Part shown: in pieces, positions 7,005 through 15,037 of the stretch | How the letters are laid out: every line of letters starts with the position of its first letter | Numbering within the stretch: position 1 is the stretch's first letter | NCBI RefSeq assembly: GCF_003568865.1 | Contig: NZ_CP031115.1 | Coordinates: 868,001-932,000, forward strand | DNA: 64,000 nt | Direction of reading: 5' to 3' | Source: Rubrobacter indicoceani | GTDB taxonomy: Bacteria > Actinomycetota > Rubrobacteria > Rubrobacterales > Rubrobacteraceae | Notes under the pieces: model-generated | Database searches by the model: none | What the model was told of the DNA's origin: nothing | Seen by the model: only the letters and a program-made list of their open reading frames with translations | Made by a program: the position numbers and the translations under genes

Positions 7005-7504
7005 AGCCCCATGTGCTGGTGGCTGGGATGGGCAACGACCTGCGTCAGGACGACGGCTTCGGGATAGCGGTCGTACGCCGGTACGAGAAGATGGGCGTCG
7101 CGGAGGGCGTTGTGGTGTATGAGGCCGGTATCGCCGGTATCGGGCTCGTACAGGAGCTGATGGACGGTTACGAGGCCCTCGTTATCGTGGACGCCACCGA
7201 CCGGGGCGAGGAGCCGGGCACCGTATTCCTGCTGGAGGTGGAGGTCCCCGAGACAGAAGAGTTGACCGAGAAGGAGCGGCAGGAGTTTCTGGCCGACACG
7301 CACCTGACGGTCCCCTCGCAGGCCCTGACCCTGGCCCGCGCTCTGGGCATCCTGCCTCGAAAGGCTTATATCCTGGGCTGTCAGCCGAAGGAGTGCGGGT
7401 TGGGTATGGAGCTCAGCGAACCGGTCGAAAGAGGCGTCGCAGAGGCCCTCGAGCGTCTTAGAGGGCTAACCGTCCGTCTTGCAGCAGGGCGGATCTCATC
7501 ATGA
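7001..7504 (+). CDS. [NiFe]-hydrogenase maturation protease (HybD/HycI family)
   Basis: 167-residue endopeptidase that should cut the C-terminal tail of HhyL after nickel insertion. The metal-sensing residues are all present: D18 in RQDDGFG (E16 in HybD), D64 in VIVDATDRG, and H101 in DTHLTVPSQAL. The GxGN motif (GMGND) is also intact. ATG at 7001 is chosen because it overlaps the upstream stop and begins directly at the conserved first strand (KPHVLVAGMGN); a longer opening upstream has no family support. It is the catalytically competent member of the two protease-like genes in this operon. Its stop overlaps the hypF start (ATGA). Confidence 0.93.
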   Translation: MKPHVLVAGMGNDLRQDDGFGIAVVRRYEKMGVAEGVVVYEAGIAGIGLVQELMDGYEALVIVDATDRGEEPGTVFLLEVEVPETEELTEKERQEFLADTHLTVPSQALTLARALGILPRKAYILGCQPKECGLGMELSEPVERGVAEALERLRGLTVRLAAGRISS

Positions 7505-9855
7505 GCGCATCCACCCGCGAACGCCGCACCGTCTCCGTGCGCGGCATCGTGCAGGGCGTAGGGTTCCGGCCCTTCGTCTACGCGCTCGCCCGGAGGCACG
7601 GCCTCGCCGGGCTGGTCCGAAACGACGCCGATGGGGTCCACATCGAGGTGGAGGGAACGCCGGAGAAACTGGAGCGTTTCCTTTGCGGGGTCGAGGCCGA
7701 GGCCCCGCCTCTCGCGGTGGTCGAGTCTGTCGGGTGGGCTCTGCTCGGCGTTCGGGGCGGGTCGGGGTTTTACATAGAGGAGAGCCGGAAAGGTCTGAAG
7801 CGACAGGCCCTTGTCTCCCCGGACGTGGCGACCTGCGAGGAATGCCTCGCCGAGATCCTTGACCCGCACGACCGGCGCTACCGTTACCCGTTTACGAACT
7901 GCACGAACTGCGGACCACGCTTTACCATCACCCGCTCCGTCCCCTACGACCGGGCCACGACCACCATGTCGGGCTTCACGATGTGCCCCGCGTGCCAGCG
8001 GGAGTACGACGACCCGGGGGATCGTCGCTTCCACGCCCAGCCGAACGCCTGCCCGGTCTGCGGACCCCGCGTTCGGCTGCTGGACAGGTTCGGCCACGAG
8101 CTACGCGGCAAGCCGGACGACCCGATCCTCCGCGCGGCGCAGGTACTTCGCGGGCGGTCCATCGTCGCCATAAAGGGCCTCGGCGGATACCATCTCGCCT
8201 GTGACCCCTTCGACGAGCGGGCGGTGAAGACGCTCCGGGGGCGCAAGTTCCGTCAGGACAAGCCCTTCGCCCTTATGGCGCGTGATGTCGAGCAGGCGCG
8301 GAAACTCTGCCACGTCGGCCCGGAAGAGGAGAGGCTCCTCACCTCAGCGGCGCGTCCAATAGTCCTGCTCGAACGCCGGGGGGACAGCGGCGTCGCGGAA
8401 GACGTGGCTCCTAGACAGAAGGCCCTCGGCGTAATGCTGGCGTACACGCCGCTTCACCACCTGCTCCTCGGCGATGCGGAGGGGCCGCTCGTCATGACGA
8501 GCGGAAACAACGCCGACGAGCCCATCGCCTACCGGGACGAAGTTGCTTGCGAGCACCTCGGGGGCATCGCCGACTACTTCCTGCTTCACGACCGCCCCAT
8601 CCACATGCGCTGCGATGACTCCGTGGTCCGGGTCGCGAGCACAAAGACGTACTACCTCCGGCGCTCGCGCGGCTACGCTCCGGCCCCGCTCGGTGTCGCG
8701 GAGGACTTCGGGTGTCATACCCTCGCCTGCGGCGGGGAGCTCAAGAATACCTTTTGCGTAACGAAGGGGCGCCGTGCCTTCCTGAGCCACCACATCGGGG
8801 ACCTCGAGAACTACGAGACGCTCCACTCCTTCCGGGAGGGGATCGAACACTACTGTGACCTCTTCGACGTGCGGCCGGAGCTCGTGGCCTGCGACCTCCA
8901 CCCCGAGTATCTCTCGACGAAATACGCCCGCGAACTGGAGGAGGCCGGGATGCCGGTCGTGGGCGTTCAGCACCACCACGCGCACATCGCAAGCTGCCTC
9001 GCGGACAACAGGCGGCCCTCGGGGGAGCGGATAATCGGGGTCGCCCTCGACGGGACCGGATACGGGACGGACGGGGCGATCTGGGGCGGGGAGTTCTTCT
9101 GCGGAAGCATTGAGGGCGGCTTTGAGCGGCGGGGGCATCTGGAGTACGCGGCCCTTCCGGGCGGGTCGGCGGCCATCCGGGAGCCGTGGCGGATGGCGGT
9201 CTCACACCTCGTAACGCTATACGGCGAAGAAGCGGCCCTGAAGCTCCCCATCCCGGCGCTCCGGCAGGCCGAGGAGCGGAACGTGCGCTTGATCTCCCGC
9301 CTCGTCGAGCGAAAGCTGAACACCCCGCCGACCTCCAGCGCGGGCCGCCTCTTCGACGCGATTGCCGCGCTCGTCGGGGTGCCGGGCTCCCGGCGGAGCA
9401 CCTACGAAGGACAGCCCGCCATAGAGCTGGAACTGGTCGCAAACGGGGCTGTGGATCGCGGCTATCCCTTCCGGCTCCTGCCCGAAGGCGAGGGCTGGGT
9501 AGTCGAGACGCGGGGGATCGTAAAGGGAGTCGTGGAGGACTTCCTGTCGGGGTGCGGAGCGGGGAAGGTCTCCGCGAAGTTCCACCGGACGATGGCCGAG
9601 GTGATCGTCCGCGGGTGCGAGAGGGTCCGGGAGCAGGGCGGCACGAGTTCCGTCGCGCTCTCGGGCGGGACGTTTCAGAACATGCTCCTTCTGCGTCAGG
9701 CGTCGGAGTTGCTTGAAGAGGGGGGTTTCACGGTCTACCGGCACCGGCGAGTGCCGACAGGCGACGGGGGGTTGGCTCTGGGACAGGCGGTGCTCGGGGA
9801 TGCGATGTCCGGGAAGTCCGGGGGGTTCGAGAAGAACGGGGTAGCGGGTCGTTGA
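7501..9855 (+). CDS. hypF: HypF carbamoyltransferase
   Basis: 784-residue maturation enzyme that activates carbamoyl phosphate and loads the carbamoyl group onto the C-terminal cysteine of HypE, the first step to the cyanide ligands. Domains in order: acylphosphatase (about 10-95, SVRGIVQGVGFRPFVY), paired zinc fingers (about 118-190, CEECLAEILD, NCTNCGPRFT, CPACQREYDD, ACPVCGP), YrdC-like nucleotide-binding domain (about 205-395, IVAIKGLGGYHLACD), and a Kae1/HypF C-terminal domain with the metal-binding VQHHHAHIASCLADN. The length is typical. The start overlaps the protease stop (ATGA). A 31-base gap separates it from hypC. Confidence 0.97.
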   Translation: MSASTRERRTVSVRGIVQGVGFRPFVYALARRHGLAGLVRNDADGVHIEVEGTPEKLERFLCGVEAEAPPLAVVESVGWALLGVRGGSGFYIEESRKGLKRQALVSPDVATCEECLAEILDPHDRRYRYPFTNCTNCGPRFTITRSVPYDRATTTMSGFTMCPACQREYDDPGDRRFHAQPNACPVCGPRVRLLDRFGHELRGKPDDPILRAAQVLRGRSIVAIKGLGGYHLACDPFDERAVKTLRGRKFRQDKPFALMARDVEQARKLCHVGPEEERLLTSAARPIVLLERRGDSGVAEDVAPRQKALGVMLAYTPLHHLLLGDAEGPLVMTSGNNADEPIAYRDEVACEHLGGIADYFLLHDRPIHMRCDDSVVRVASTKTYYLRRSRGYAPAPLGVAEDFGCHTLACGGELKNTFCVTKGRRAFLSHHIGDLENYETLHSFREGIEHYCDLFDVRPELVACDLHPEYLSTKYARELEEAGMPVVGVQHHHAHIASCLADNRRPSGERIIGVALDGTGYGTDGAIWGGEFFCGSIEGGFERRGHLEYAALPGGSAAIREPWRMAVSHLVTLYGEEAALKLPIPALRQAEERNVRLISRLVERKLNTPPTSSAGRLFDAIAALVGVPGSRRSTYEGQPAIELELVANGAVDRGYPFRLLPEGEGWVVETRGIVKGVVEDFLSGCGAGKVSAKFHRTMAEVIVRGCERVREQGGTSSVALSGGTFQNMLLLRQASELLEEGGFTVYRHRRVPTGDGGLALGQAVLGDAMSGKSGGFEKNGVAGR

Positions 9856-9886
9856 CGACGGACAGAGAAGATCAAAGGCGGACGAC

Positions 9887-10165
9887 ATGTGTTTAGGGAT
9901 ACCGGGTCGGATAGTCGAGATCATCGACGAGGACATCATGCTCGCCAAGGCGGAGGTGAGCGGGGTCCGAAGGAACATAAACATCGGCCTCGTCCACTAC
10001 GACGAGCATCGGGTGAAGGTCGGAGACTGGGTCCTGATCCACGTCGGCTTCGCGATGTCGAAGCTCGACGAGGCGGAGGCGGAGGCCGCCCTGCAGGCCC
10101 TTCAGGAGATCGGCGACGAGTACGAGCAGGAGCTGGAGGAACTCAAAGCCTCCAGGATCGAATGA
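9887..10165 (+). CDS. hypC: HypC/HupF-family chaperone
   Basis: 92-residue chaperone that carries the Fe(CN)2CO unit with HypD and then holds the large-subunit precursor. The N terminus MCLGIPGRIVEI contains the essential Cys2 left exposed after Met removal. The OB-like core RRNINIGLV and VGDWVLIHVGFAMSKLDE is typical. The C terminus is acidic and helical (YEQELEELKASRIE). It is one of two adjacent HypC-like genes; its stop overlaps the start of the second by ATGA. Confidence 0.95.
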   Translation: MCLGIPGRIVEIIDEDIMLAKAEVSGVRRNINIGLVHYDEHRVKVGDWVLIHVGFAMSKLDEAEAEAALQALQEIGDEYEQELEELKASRIE

Positions 10166-10425
10166 CGATAAACAGGGAGCCGACACTTTCAAGCTACTGC
10201 ACCCTGGACCACGACGGCTGCATCACCTGCTCCGACGCGGGAATCCCGGTGCGAGTACTGGCCACCGCCGGAGACGACGCCCTGTGCGAAGACGCGGCTG
10301 GCAACCGGGCCGAGATAGCCGTGGAGCTCGTCTCCCCGGTGCGGACCGGTGAGGTGCTCCTGACGCACGGGGGCGTCGCCATAGGCCGGATCACGGAGAG
10401 AGAAGCCGACGGGAGGAACGCATGA
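10162..10425 (+). CDS. second HypC/HupF-like small protein
   Basis: 87 residues; ATG at 10162 overlaps the hypC stop. The sequence YCTLDHDGCITCSDAGIPVRVL followed by AEIAVELVSPVRTGEVLLTHGGVAIGRI has the HypC/HupF beta-barrel layout, but the family's N-terminal MC motif is absent. Instead a D-G-C-I-T-C pair and another Cys (DALCED) are present. Similar proteins lie between hypC and hypD in other actinobacterial hydrogenase loci and are usually annotated HupF or hydrogenase assembly protein. It may be a HypC paralogue that partners HypD or one of the subunits. Its stop overlaps hypD by ATGA. Confidence 0.75.
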   Translation: MTINREPTLSSYCTLDHDGCITCSDAGIPVRVLATAGDDALCEDAAGNRAEIAVELVSPVRTGEVLLTHGGVAIGRITEREADGRNA

Positions 10426-11555
10426 GATTCGTGAGCGAGTTCCGAAACGCAGACCTCGCGCGGGCTATCTCCGCGGAGATAGCCTCGACGATAGACCCGA
10501 ACCGCCACTACAAGCTGATGGAGGTCTGCGGGGGGCATACGCACACCATCTACCGCCACGGCATAAAGGACCTTCTGCCGGAAAAGATAGAGCTCGTGCA
10601 CGGCCCCGGTTGTCCGGTCTGCGTCCTGCCGATGGGCCGGGTGGACGAGGGCATCTCGATTGCCGAGCGTCCCGAGGTGATCTTTACCTGCTTCGGGGAT
10701 ATGATGCGCGTCCCCGGCTCAAAGGGGAACCTTCTCGAAGTAAAGGCCGGTGGTGCGGATATCCGCATGGTCTATTCGCCGCTCGACGCCCTCCGCATCG
10801 CGCGCGAGAACCCGGGCCGGGAGGTCGTCTTCTACGCTATCGGCTTCGAGACCACGGCCCCCTCGACCGCCCTCACGCTGCAGCGTGCGAAGAGAGAAGG
10901 CATCGGGAACTTCTCGGTCTTCTGCAACCACGTCACGATCGTGCCCCCGGTGCGGGCGCTGCTCGACTCGCCGGACCTCCGCCTCGACGGCTTTATCGGG
11001 CCGGGACACGTCTCGACGGTCATCGGCTGCAGGCCGTACGAGTTCATGCCGAAGGACTACGGCAAGCCGTGCGTGGTCGCGGGCTTCGAGCCGCTCGACC
11101 TGCTGCAAGCGGCCCTCATGCTGATCCACCAGCTTGACGAGGGTCGTTGCGAGGTCGAGAACCAGTACGGACGCGCCGTGCCCTGGGAGGGGAACCTGAA
11201 GGCCCTTGAGAGCATGTCCGAGGTCTTCGAGCTAAGGCCGTACTTCGAGTGGCGCGGCCTCGGGTTTATCGCCCAGTCGGCCCTGAAGCTCTCCTCCGAG
11301 TACGCGGACTTCGACGCCGAGCTTCGCTACTCCACGCCGGGCGTCCGCGTCGCCGACCCGAAGGCCTGTCAGTGCGGCGAGGTCCTCAAGGGTGTCCTCA
11401 AGCCGCACGAGTGTCGGGTCTTCGGGACCGCCTGCACGCCGGAGCGGCCTCTGGGCGCGCTCATGGTCTCGTCCGAGGGGGCGTGCGCGGCGTACTTCAA
11501 CTTCGGGCGGAGATCGTCCGGGAATCAGAAGGTCGAGATAGGGTCCCGCAGATGA
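10422..11555 (+). CDS. hypD: HypD Fe-(CN)2CO assembly protein
   Basis: 377-residue iron-sulfur scaffold where the Fe(CN)2CO group is built together with HypC. Key motifs are present: MEVCGGHTHTIYRHG, GPGCPVCVLP, the GFETTAPSTA loop, CNHVTIVPP, GFIGPGHVSTVIG, and a C-terminal cysteine set (KACQCGEVLKG, PHECRVFGTAC, CAAYF) expected to bind a [4Fe-4S] cluster. The length is normal. The gene overlaps both neighbours by four bases, so hypC, the HypC-like gene, hypD and hypE form one translational unit. Confidence 0.97.
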   Translation: MRFVSEFRNADLARAISAEIASTIDPNRHYKLMEVCGGHTHTIYRHGIKDLLPEKIELVHGPGCPVCVLPMGRVDEGISIAERPEVIFTCFGDMMRVPGSKGNLLEVKAGGADIRMVYSPLDALRIARENPGREVVFYAIGFETTAPSTALTLQRAKREGIGNFSVFCNHVTIVPPVRALLDSPDLRLDGFIGPGHVSTVIGCRPYEFMPKDYGKPCVVAGFEPLDLLQAALMLIHQLDEGRCEVENQYGRAVPWEGNLKALESMSEVFELRPYFEWRGLGFIAQSALKLSSEYADFDAELRYSTPGVRVADPKACQCGEVLKGVLKPHECRVFGTACTPERPLGALMVSSEGACAAYFNFGRRSSGNQKVEIGSRR

Positions 11556-12628
11556 CGGGCCGCGAGCAGCGCGTCCTCGACGCCCTCGAAAGGGGCCGGC
11601 GGCGTCCCCCGAAGTTCGACGCCGAGCGCATAGACATGAGCCACGGCGCGGGCGGCAAGGCGACGCACAAGCTTATAGAGGGCCTGCTGCTCCCCGCCTT
11701 CGCCGACCCCGCGCTCGCCCCGCTCTCGGACGCGGCCGTGATCCCGTTCGCAGACGCCAGGCTGGCGATAACGACCGACTCCTTTGTCGTGCGGCCGCTC
11801 TCTTTCCCCGGCGGCTCCATCGGGGAGCTCGCCGTCAACGGGACCGTGAACGACCTCGCCGTCTCCGGGGCGACCCCGCTCGCCCTCTCCTGCGCCTTCA
11901 TCATCGAGGAGGGGCTGGAGACGGAGGTGCTCCGGCGCGAGGTCGCGGCGATGGCCGACGCCGCCGGACGCGCCGGGGTCTCCATCGCCACCGGAGACAC
12001 CAAGGTCGTCGAGCGGGGAAAGGGCGACGGGCTCTACGTCATCACGACCGGGGTAGGCCTCGCTGACGCCGGGCTGGACCTCTCCACCGCCGCCGTAAAA
12101 CCGGGGGATAAGATAATCTGCTCCGGGACGCTCGGGGATCACGGCACGGCCATCCTTATAGCGCGCGGCGACCTCGACCTCGAAGCCGAAGTTCTCTCGG
12201 ATACCCGGTGCCTAACACCGCTCGTCGAGGCGTTGAAGAGCGCCGCCGGGCCGGGGCTGCGTTTCATGCGCGACCCGACGCGCGGCGGCGTAGGGACCGT
12301 TCTCAACGAGCTCGCTCGCGATTCCGGGCTCGGCGTCGTGCTGTGGGAAGAGAAGATGCCCGTTCGGGAAGCCGTCAACGGGGCGTGTGAGATCCTCGGC
12401 ATAGACCCGCTCTACGTAGCCAACGAGGGCAAGCTGCTAGCGGTTGTCTCCCCCGAGACCGCCGACACCGCTCTTGAAGCTCTCCGGAACGTCGAGGGCG
12501 GGAAGGAGGCAGAGATCATCGGCGAGGTCCGCGAAGAACCCGCCCGGATGGTCCTCATGCACACCGGCTTCGGCGGCACCCGCATGATAGACATGCTAGT
12601 CGGCGACCCGCTGCCTAGGATCTGTTGA
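11552..12628 (+). CDS. hypE: HypE carbamoyl dehydratase
   Basis: 358 residues; ATG at 11552 is chosen by the ATGA overlap with hypD. A longer in-frame opening upstream runs through hypD in the wrong frame. HypE dehydrates the S-carbamoyl group placed by HypF into a thiocyanate on its own C-terminal cysteine; that residue is present in the terminal PRIC. PurM-like ATP-binding motifs are visible (MSHGAGGKATHKLIEG, ITTDSFVVRPL, GDLAVSGATP-like NDLAVSGATPLAL, ATGDTKVVERGKGD, RDPTRGGVGTVLNEL). It is the last clear hyp gene here; no hypA or hypB is seen in the window. Confidence 0.97.
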   Translation: MTGREQRVLDALERGRRRPPKFDAERIDMSHGAGGKATHKLIEGLLLPAFADPALAPLSDAAVIPFADARLAITTDSFVVRPLSFPGGSIGELAVNGTVNDLAVSGATPLALSCAFIIEEGLETEVLRREVAAMADAAGRAGVSIATGDTKVVERGKGDGLYVITTGVGLADAGLDLSTAAVKPGDKIICSGTLGDHGTAILIARGDLDLEAEVLSDTRCLTPLVEALKSAAGPGLRFMRDPTRGGVGTVLNELARDSGLGVVLWEEKMPVREAVNGACEILGIDPLYVANEGKLLAVVSPETADTALEALRNVEGGKEAEIIGEVREEPARMVLMHTGFGGTRMIDMLVGDPLPRIC

Positions 12629-12688
12629 AAGCAGGGCTACTTGCTGCAAGACTGGACGAAGTCTCTAAATGAGAAAGGGAGAACTGAG

Positions 12689-12997
12689 ATGACGAAGTAC
12701 GGCCTGATCGGGAGGATGCTCGCCGCCCCGGGGAAGCGGGACGAGTTGATCGACGTTCTCCTCGGCGGCGTTTCCGGGATGCCGGGATGCCTGAGCTACG
12801 TCGTCGCCCGCGACTCGGAGGACCCTGACGCGCTGTGGGTCTCGGAGGTGTGGGAGAGTAAGGAGGCCCACGAGACGTCGCTCTCGCTTCCACCGGTTCA
12901 GGAGGCGATCTCGAAGGGACGTCCCATGATCGCGGGCTTCGGCGAGCGGTTCGAGACGGAGCCGGTGGGCGGACACGGACTGACCACAGGGTCGTAG
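12689..12997 (+). CDS. ABM-domain (antibiotic biosynthesis monooxygenase-like) protein
   Basis: 102 residues starting at ATG 12689, preceded by AAAGGGAG; a longer opening from 12641 lacks a ribosome-binding site. The sequence YGLIGRMLAAPGKRDELIDVLLGG, CLSYVVARDSEDPDALWVSEVWESKEAHETSL and PVQEAI is the ferredoxin-like ABM fold found in small quinol monooxygenases (YgiN type) and haem-degrading proteins. The VWESKEAHETSL stretch is diagnostic. A substrate cannot be assigned. It follows hypE by 60 bases and may be its own unit or the tail of the hydrogenase operon. Confidence 0.85.
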   Translation: MTKYGLIGRMLAAPGKRDELIDVLLGGVSGMPGCLSYVVARDSEDPDALWVSEVWESKEAHETSLSLPPVQEAISKGRPMIAGFGERFETEPVGGHGLTTGS

Positions 12998-13054
12998 TAT
13001 GCGGCAGAACCCCCGCTACAGGCCAGTTAGCGACCGCATTGTGATGTTGGTGAA

Positions 13055-13079
13055 AGACGGCATCCGGAGCGTGCCGTCT
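13055..13079 (+). terminator. hairpin after ABM gene, possible terminator
   Basis: AGACGGC (13055-13061) pairs with GCCGTCT (13073-13079) around an 11-base loop; an extra A-T pair extends the stem. The downstream tract is not T-rich, so intrinsic termination would be weak. It separates the hydrogenase genes from the toxin-antitoxin promoter. Confidence 0.4.
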
Positions 13080-13094
13080 CTGTAAAGATAGGGA

Positions 13095-13133
13095 TAACGT
13101 ACTGTTTGACGCACGTACGTTATAGCGTACGAT
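13095..13133 (+). promoter_or_regulatory. promoter and repeat operator of the yefM-yoeB module
   Basis: A -35-like TTGACG (13106-13111) and a -10-like TACGAT (13128-13133) are separated by 16 bases. An inverted repeat TAACGTAC (13095-13102) / GTACGTTA (13115-13122) flanks the -35, and a third GTAC (13127-13130) overlaps the -10. E. coli YefM binds palindromes with a TGTACA core, so these GTAC units are good candidates for autoregulatory sites of the antitoxin encoded 29 bases downstream. Confidence 0.6.
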
Positions 13134-13161
13134 ATTGGCAACAACCTAGTGGAGGTTTGCC

Positions 13162-13404
13162 ATGACTGCGATAACGGCCAGTGAAGCTCGCGCCAACCTG
13201 TATCGTCTGATCGACGAGGCGGCGTCCTCCCATCAGCCGTTGCTTATCTCGGGCAAGAGGAACAACGCGGTGTTGGTGTCCGAGGAGGACTGGACGGCCA
13301 TACAGGAGACCCTTTTCCTTCTGTCCGTGCCTGGCATGCGAGAATCTATCCGGGAAGGGATGGATACGGCTGTTGGGGAGTGCGACGAGGACCCGGGTTG
13401 GTGA
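13162..13404 (+). CDS. yefM: YefM-type antitoxin (Phd/YefM family)
   Basis: 80-residue antitoxin. The N-terminal half (MTAITASEARANLYRLIDEAASSHQPLLIS then NNAVLVSEEDWTAIQETLFLL) is the DNA-binding YefM/Phd fold; the C-terminal part (MRESIREGMDTAVGE) is the toxin-neutralising segment. GTGGAGGTTTGCC supplies the ribosome-binding site. The stop overlaps the toxin start by GTGA, giving coupled translation. Repeats at its promoter suggest autoregulation. Confidence 0.95.
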   Translation: MTAITASEARANLYRLIDEAASSHQPLLISGKRNNAVLVSEEDWTAIQETLFLLSVPGMRESIREGMDTAVGECDEDPGW

Positions 13405-13664
13405 GTTGGCGACTCGTATACACAAAACAAGCGCAAAAAGATGCAAGGAGGCTGTCTTCGAGCGGACTGAAGCCGAAAGCGCGAGAGTTGCTGGACGTAC
13501 TCGCCGAAGACCCTTTTCAGAAACCACCTCCTTTCGATAAGCCTGTGGGAGACCTTTCGGGCGCGTACTCGCGACGGATCAACATACAGCACCGGTTGGT
13601 GTATCAGGTGCTGGAGGAGGTGCCGACCGTGAAGGTTCTGCGAATGTGGAGTCACTACGAATAG
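13401..13664 (+). CDS. yoeB: YoeB-type mRNA interferase toxin
   Basis: 87 residues from GTG 13401, which overlaps the antitoxin stop. YoeB cleaves mRNA in the ribosomal A site. Family residues are visible: WRLVYTKQAQKDARRL at the start, FQKPPPFDKPVGDLSGAYSRRINIQHRLVYQV in the middle (catalytic Glu is not certain by eye, Arg-rich ribosome contact visible), and the invariant C-terminal LRMWSHYE with His and Tyr needed for activity. It seems intact. The module interrupts the stretch between the hydrogenase operon and the SIS-domain gene. Confidence 0.95.
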   Translation: MSWRLVYTKQAQKDARRLSSSGLKPKARELLDVLAEDPFQKPPPFDKPVGDLSGAYSRRINIQHRLVYQVLEEVPTVKVLRMWSHYE

Positions 13665-13722
13665 CGCCGGTTTGCAGCCATCGCCCGCGCTGGCCGGGCT
13701 CGCATTGAGGAGATAGCGATCC

Positions 13723-15027
13723 ATGAAGACAGATAACTTCGACCGAAAGCTCGAGGAGGGGGAAGATATCGCGGCGGATCCAGATCCCTCAGAAACTCGC
13801 GGTTCCGCCCGCAAGCGGCGACTGGCCAGCCTCGGCCGCGAAGCCCTGCTGCGGCGCAACGAGGTCTTCGAAGCCTTCTTCAGGGCCGAAGCTTCCCGGC
13901 TCGCCGAGGCCTGCTACGAGATGTCGCGCCGGTTTACGAACGGAGGGCGGCTCCTCGCTTTCGGGAACGGTTCAGCCGCCACGGAGGCGGAGCATGTCTC
14001 GGTGGAGTTCGTGCATCCCGTGATCGTAGGCAAGCGGGCGCTTCCGGCGCTCGATGTCGGCCCGCAGTTCGAGAGGCGCTTCCCGGTCGTCCTTCGGCCC
14101 GAGGATATGGTGATGGGCTTCTCGTTTCCCGGCGGGGACGAGGCGGTCGAACGGACGCTCAGGCTCGCCCGGGGGCGCGGGGCAATGACCTTTGCGCTGG
14201 CGGGAGAGGCCGGTGAGTATTCGTTCGACCTGCCGGATGATGATCTCTTCGTCTCGCAGGAGATCTTCGAGGTCCTCTATCACATGCTCTGGGAGACGGT
14301 CCACGTCTTTTTCGAGCACCGGGAGCAGGGGCATGACGTGGGGGCTTCTTCTTTTCTGTATCCGATGCTTGGCTCTCGGGAGCAGAAACTGGAGAAGGTC
14401 GTCGAGGAGGTGCAGGTCTCGATGTTCCAGAAGCTGGAGGAAGTGAATAGCATGCGGGCCGCCGTCGCGGAGACGGAGGCGGGCGCTATCGCCGGGGCGG
14501 CACTCGCTATCGCGGGGCGGCTGGAGCGCGGGGGCAAGATCGTCGCCTTCGGCAACGGTGGTTCGGCGACGGATGCGAACGACCTCGTAGCCGACCTCGT
14601 CGCTCCGCCGCCGGGTCTTGTGCCTGTGCCGGCGATCTCACTCTCAGCCGAGGCTGCGAACATAACGGCGATCGCAAACGACATCGGCGCCGAGGCTATC
14701 TTCACCCGACAACTCATCGCTCATGCGAGGCCGGAGGACGTGGCGGTCGGGATCTCGACGAGCGGGGGTTCGGCGAATATTCTTGCCGCGCTCGCCGAGG
14801 CCCGGAAGCTAGGGCTGCTCACGGTCGCGTTCGTCGGCTACGATGGCGGGCGGGTGGTGAGCGAGGGGCTCGCCGATCACGCCCTCGTCGTTCGCTCGGA
14901 CTACATCCCTCGCATCCAGGAGGTCCAGGCCTCCGTCTACCATGTGCTGCTCGGCCTTCTGCGGGATATGCTCGCCGGAGACCCGGCTCACGGGAGGACG
15001 CCGGACGCAAGGTGGAAGAACCCGTAG
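13723..15027 (+). CDS. double SIS-domain protein (GmhA-like repeat)
   Basis: 434 residues containing two phosphosugar-binding SIS domains of the GmhA/DiaA type. The first (about 35-215) carries RLLAFGNGSAATEAEHVSVEF; the second (about 235-425) carries KIVAFGNGGSATDANDLVADL, SAEAANITAIANDIG and VGISTSGGSANIL, close to sedoheptulose-7-phosphate isomerase. GmhA is usually about 190 residues and tetrameric; here two copies are fused. The second copy looks the more canonical, the first lacks the usual STSG-type serine loop (GFSFPGGDEAV instead). GmhA-like genes are often annotated near actinobacterial hyp genes, so a link to the hydrogenase is possible but unproven. A ribosome-binding GAGGAGAT precedes the start. 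Confidence 0.85.
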   Translation: MKTDNFDRKLEEGEDIAADPDPSETRGSARKRRLASLGREALLRRNEVFEAFFRAEASRLAEACYEMSRRFTNGGRLLAFGNGSAATEAEHVSVEFVHPVIVGKRALPALDVGPQFERRFPVVLRPEDMVMGFSFPGGDEAVERTLRLARGRGAMTFALAGEAGEYSFDLPDDDLFVSQEIFEVLYHMLWETVHVFFEHREQGHDVGASSFLYPMLGSREQKLEKVVEEVQVSMFQKLEEVNSMRAAVAETEAGAIAGAALAIAGRLERGGKIVAFGNGGSATDANDLVADLVAPPPGLVPVPAISLSAEAANITAIANDIGAEAIFTRQLIAHARPEDVAVGISTSGGSANILAALAEARKLGLLTVAFVGYDGGRVVSEGLADHALVVRSDYIPRIQEVQASVYHVLLGLLRDMLAGDPAHGRTPDARWKNP

Positions 15028-15037
15028 AATCCGGCTC

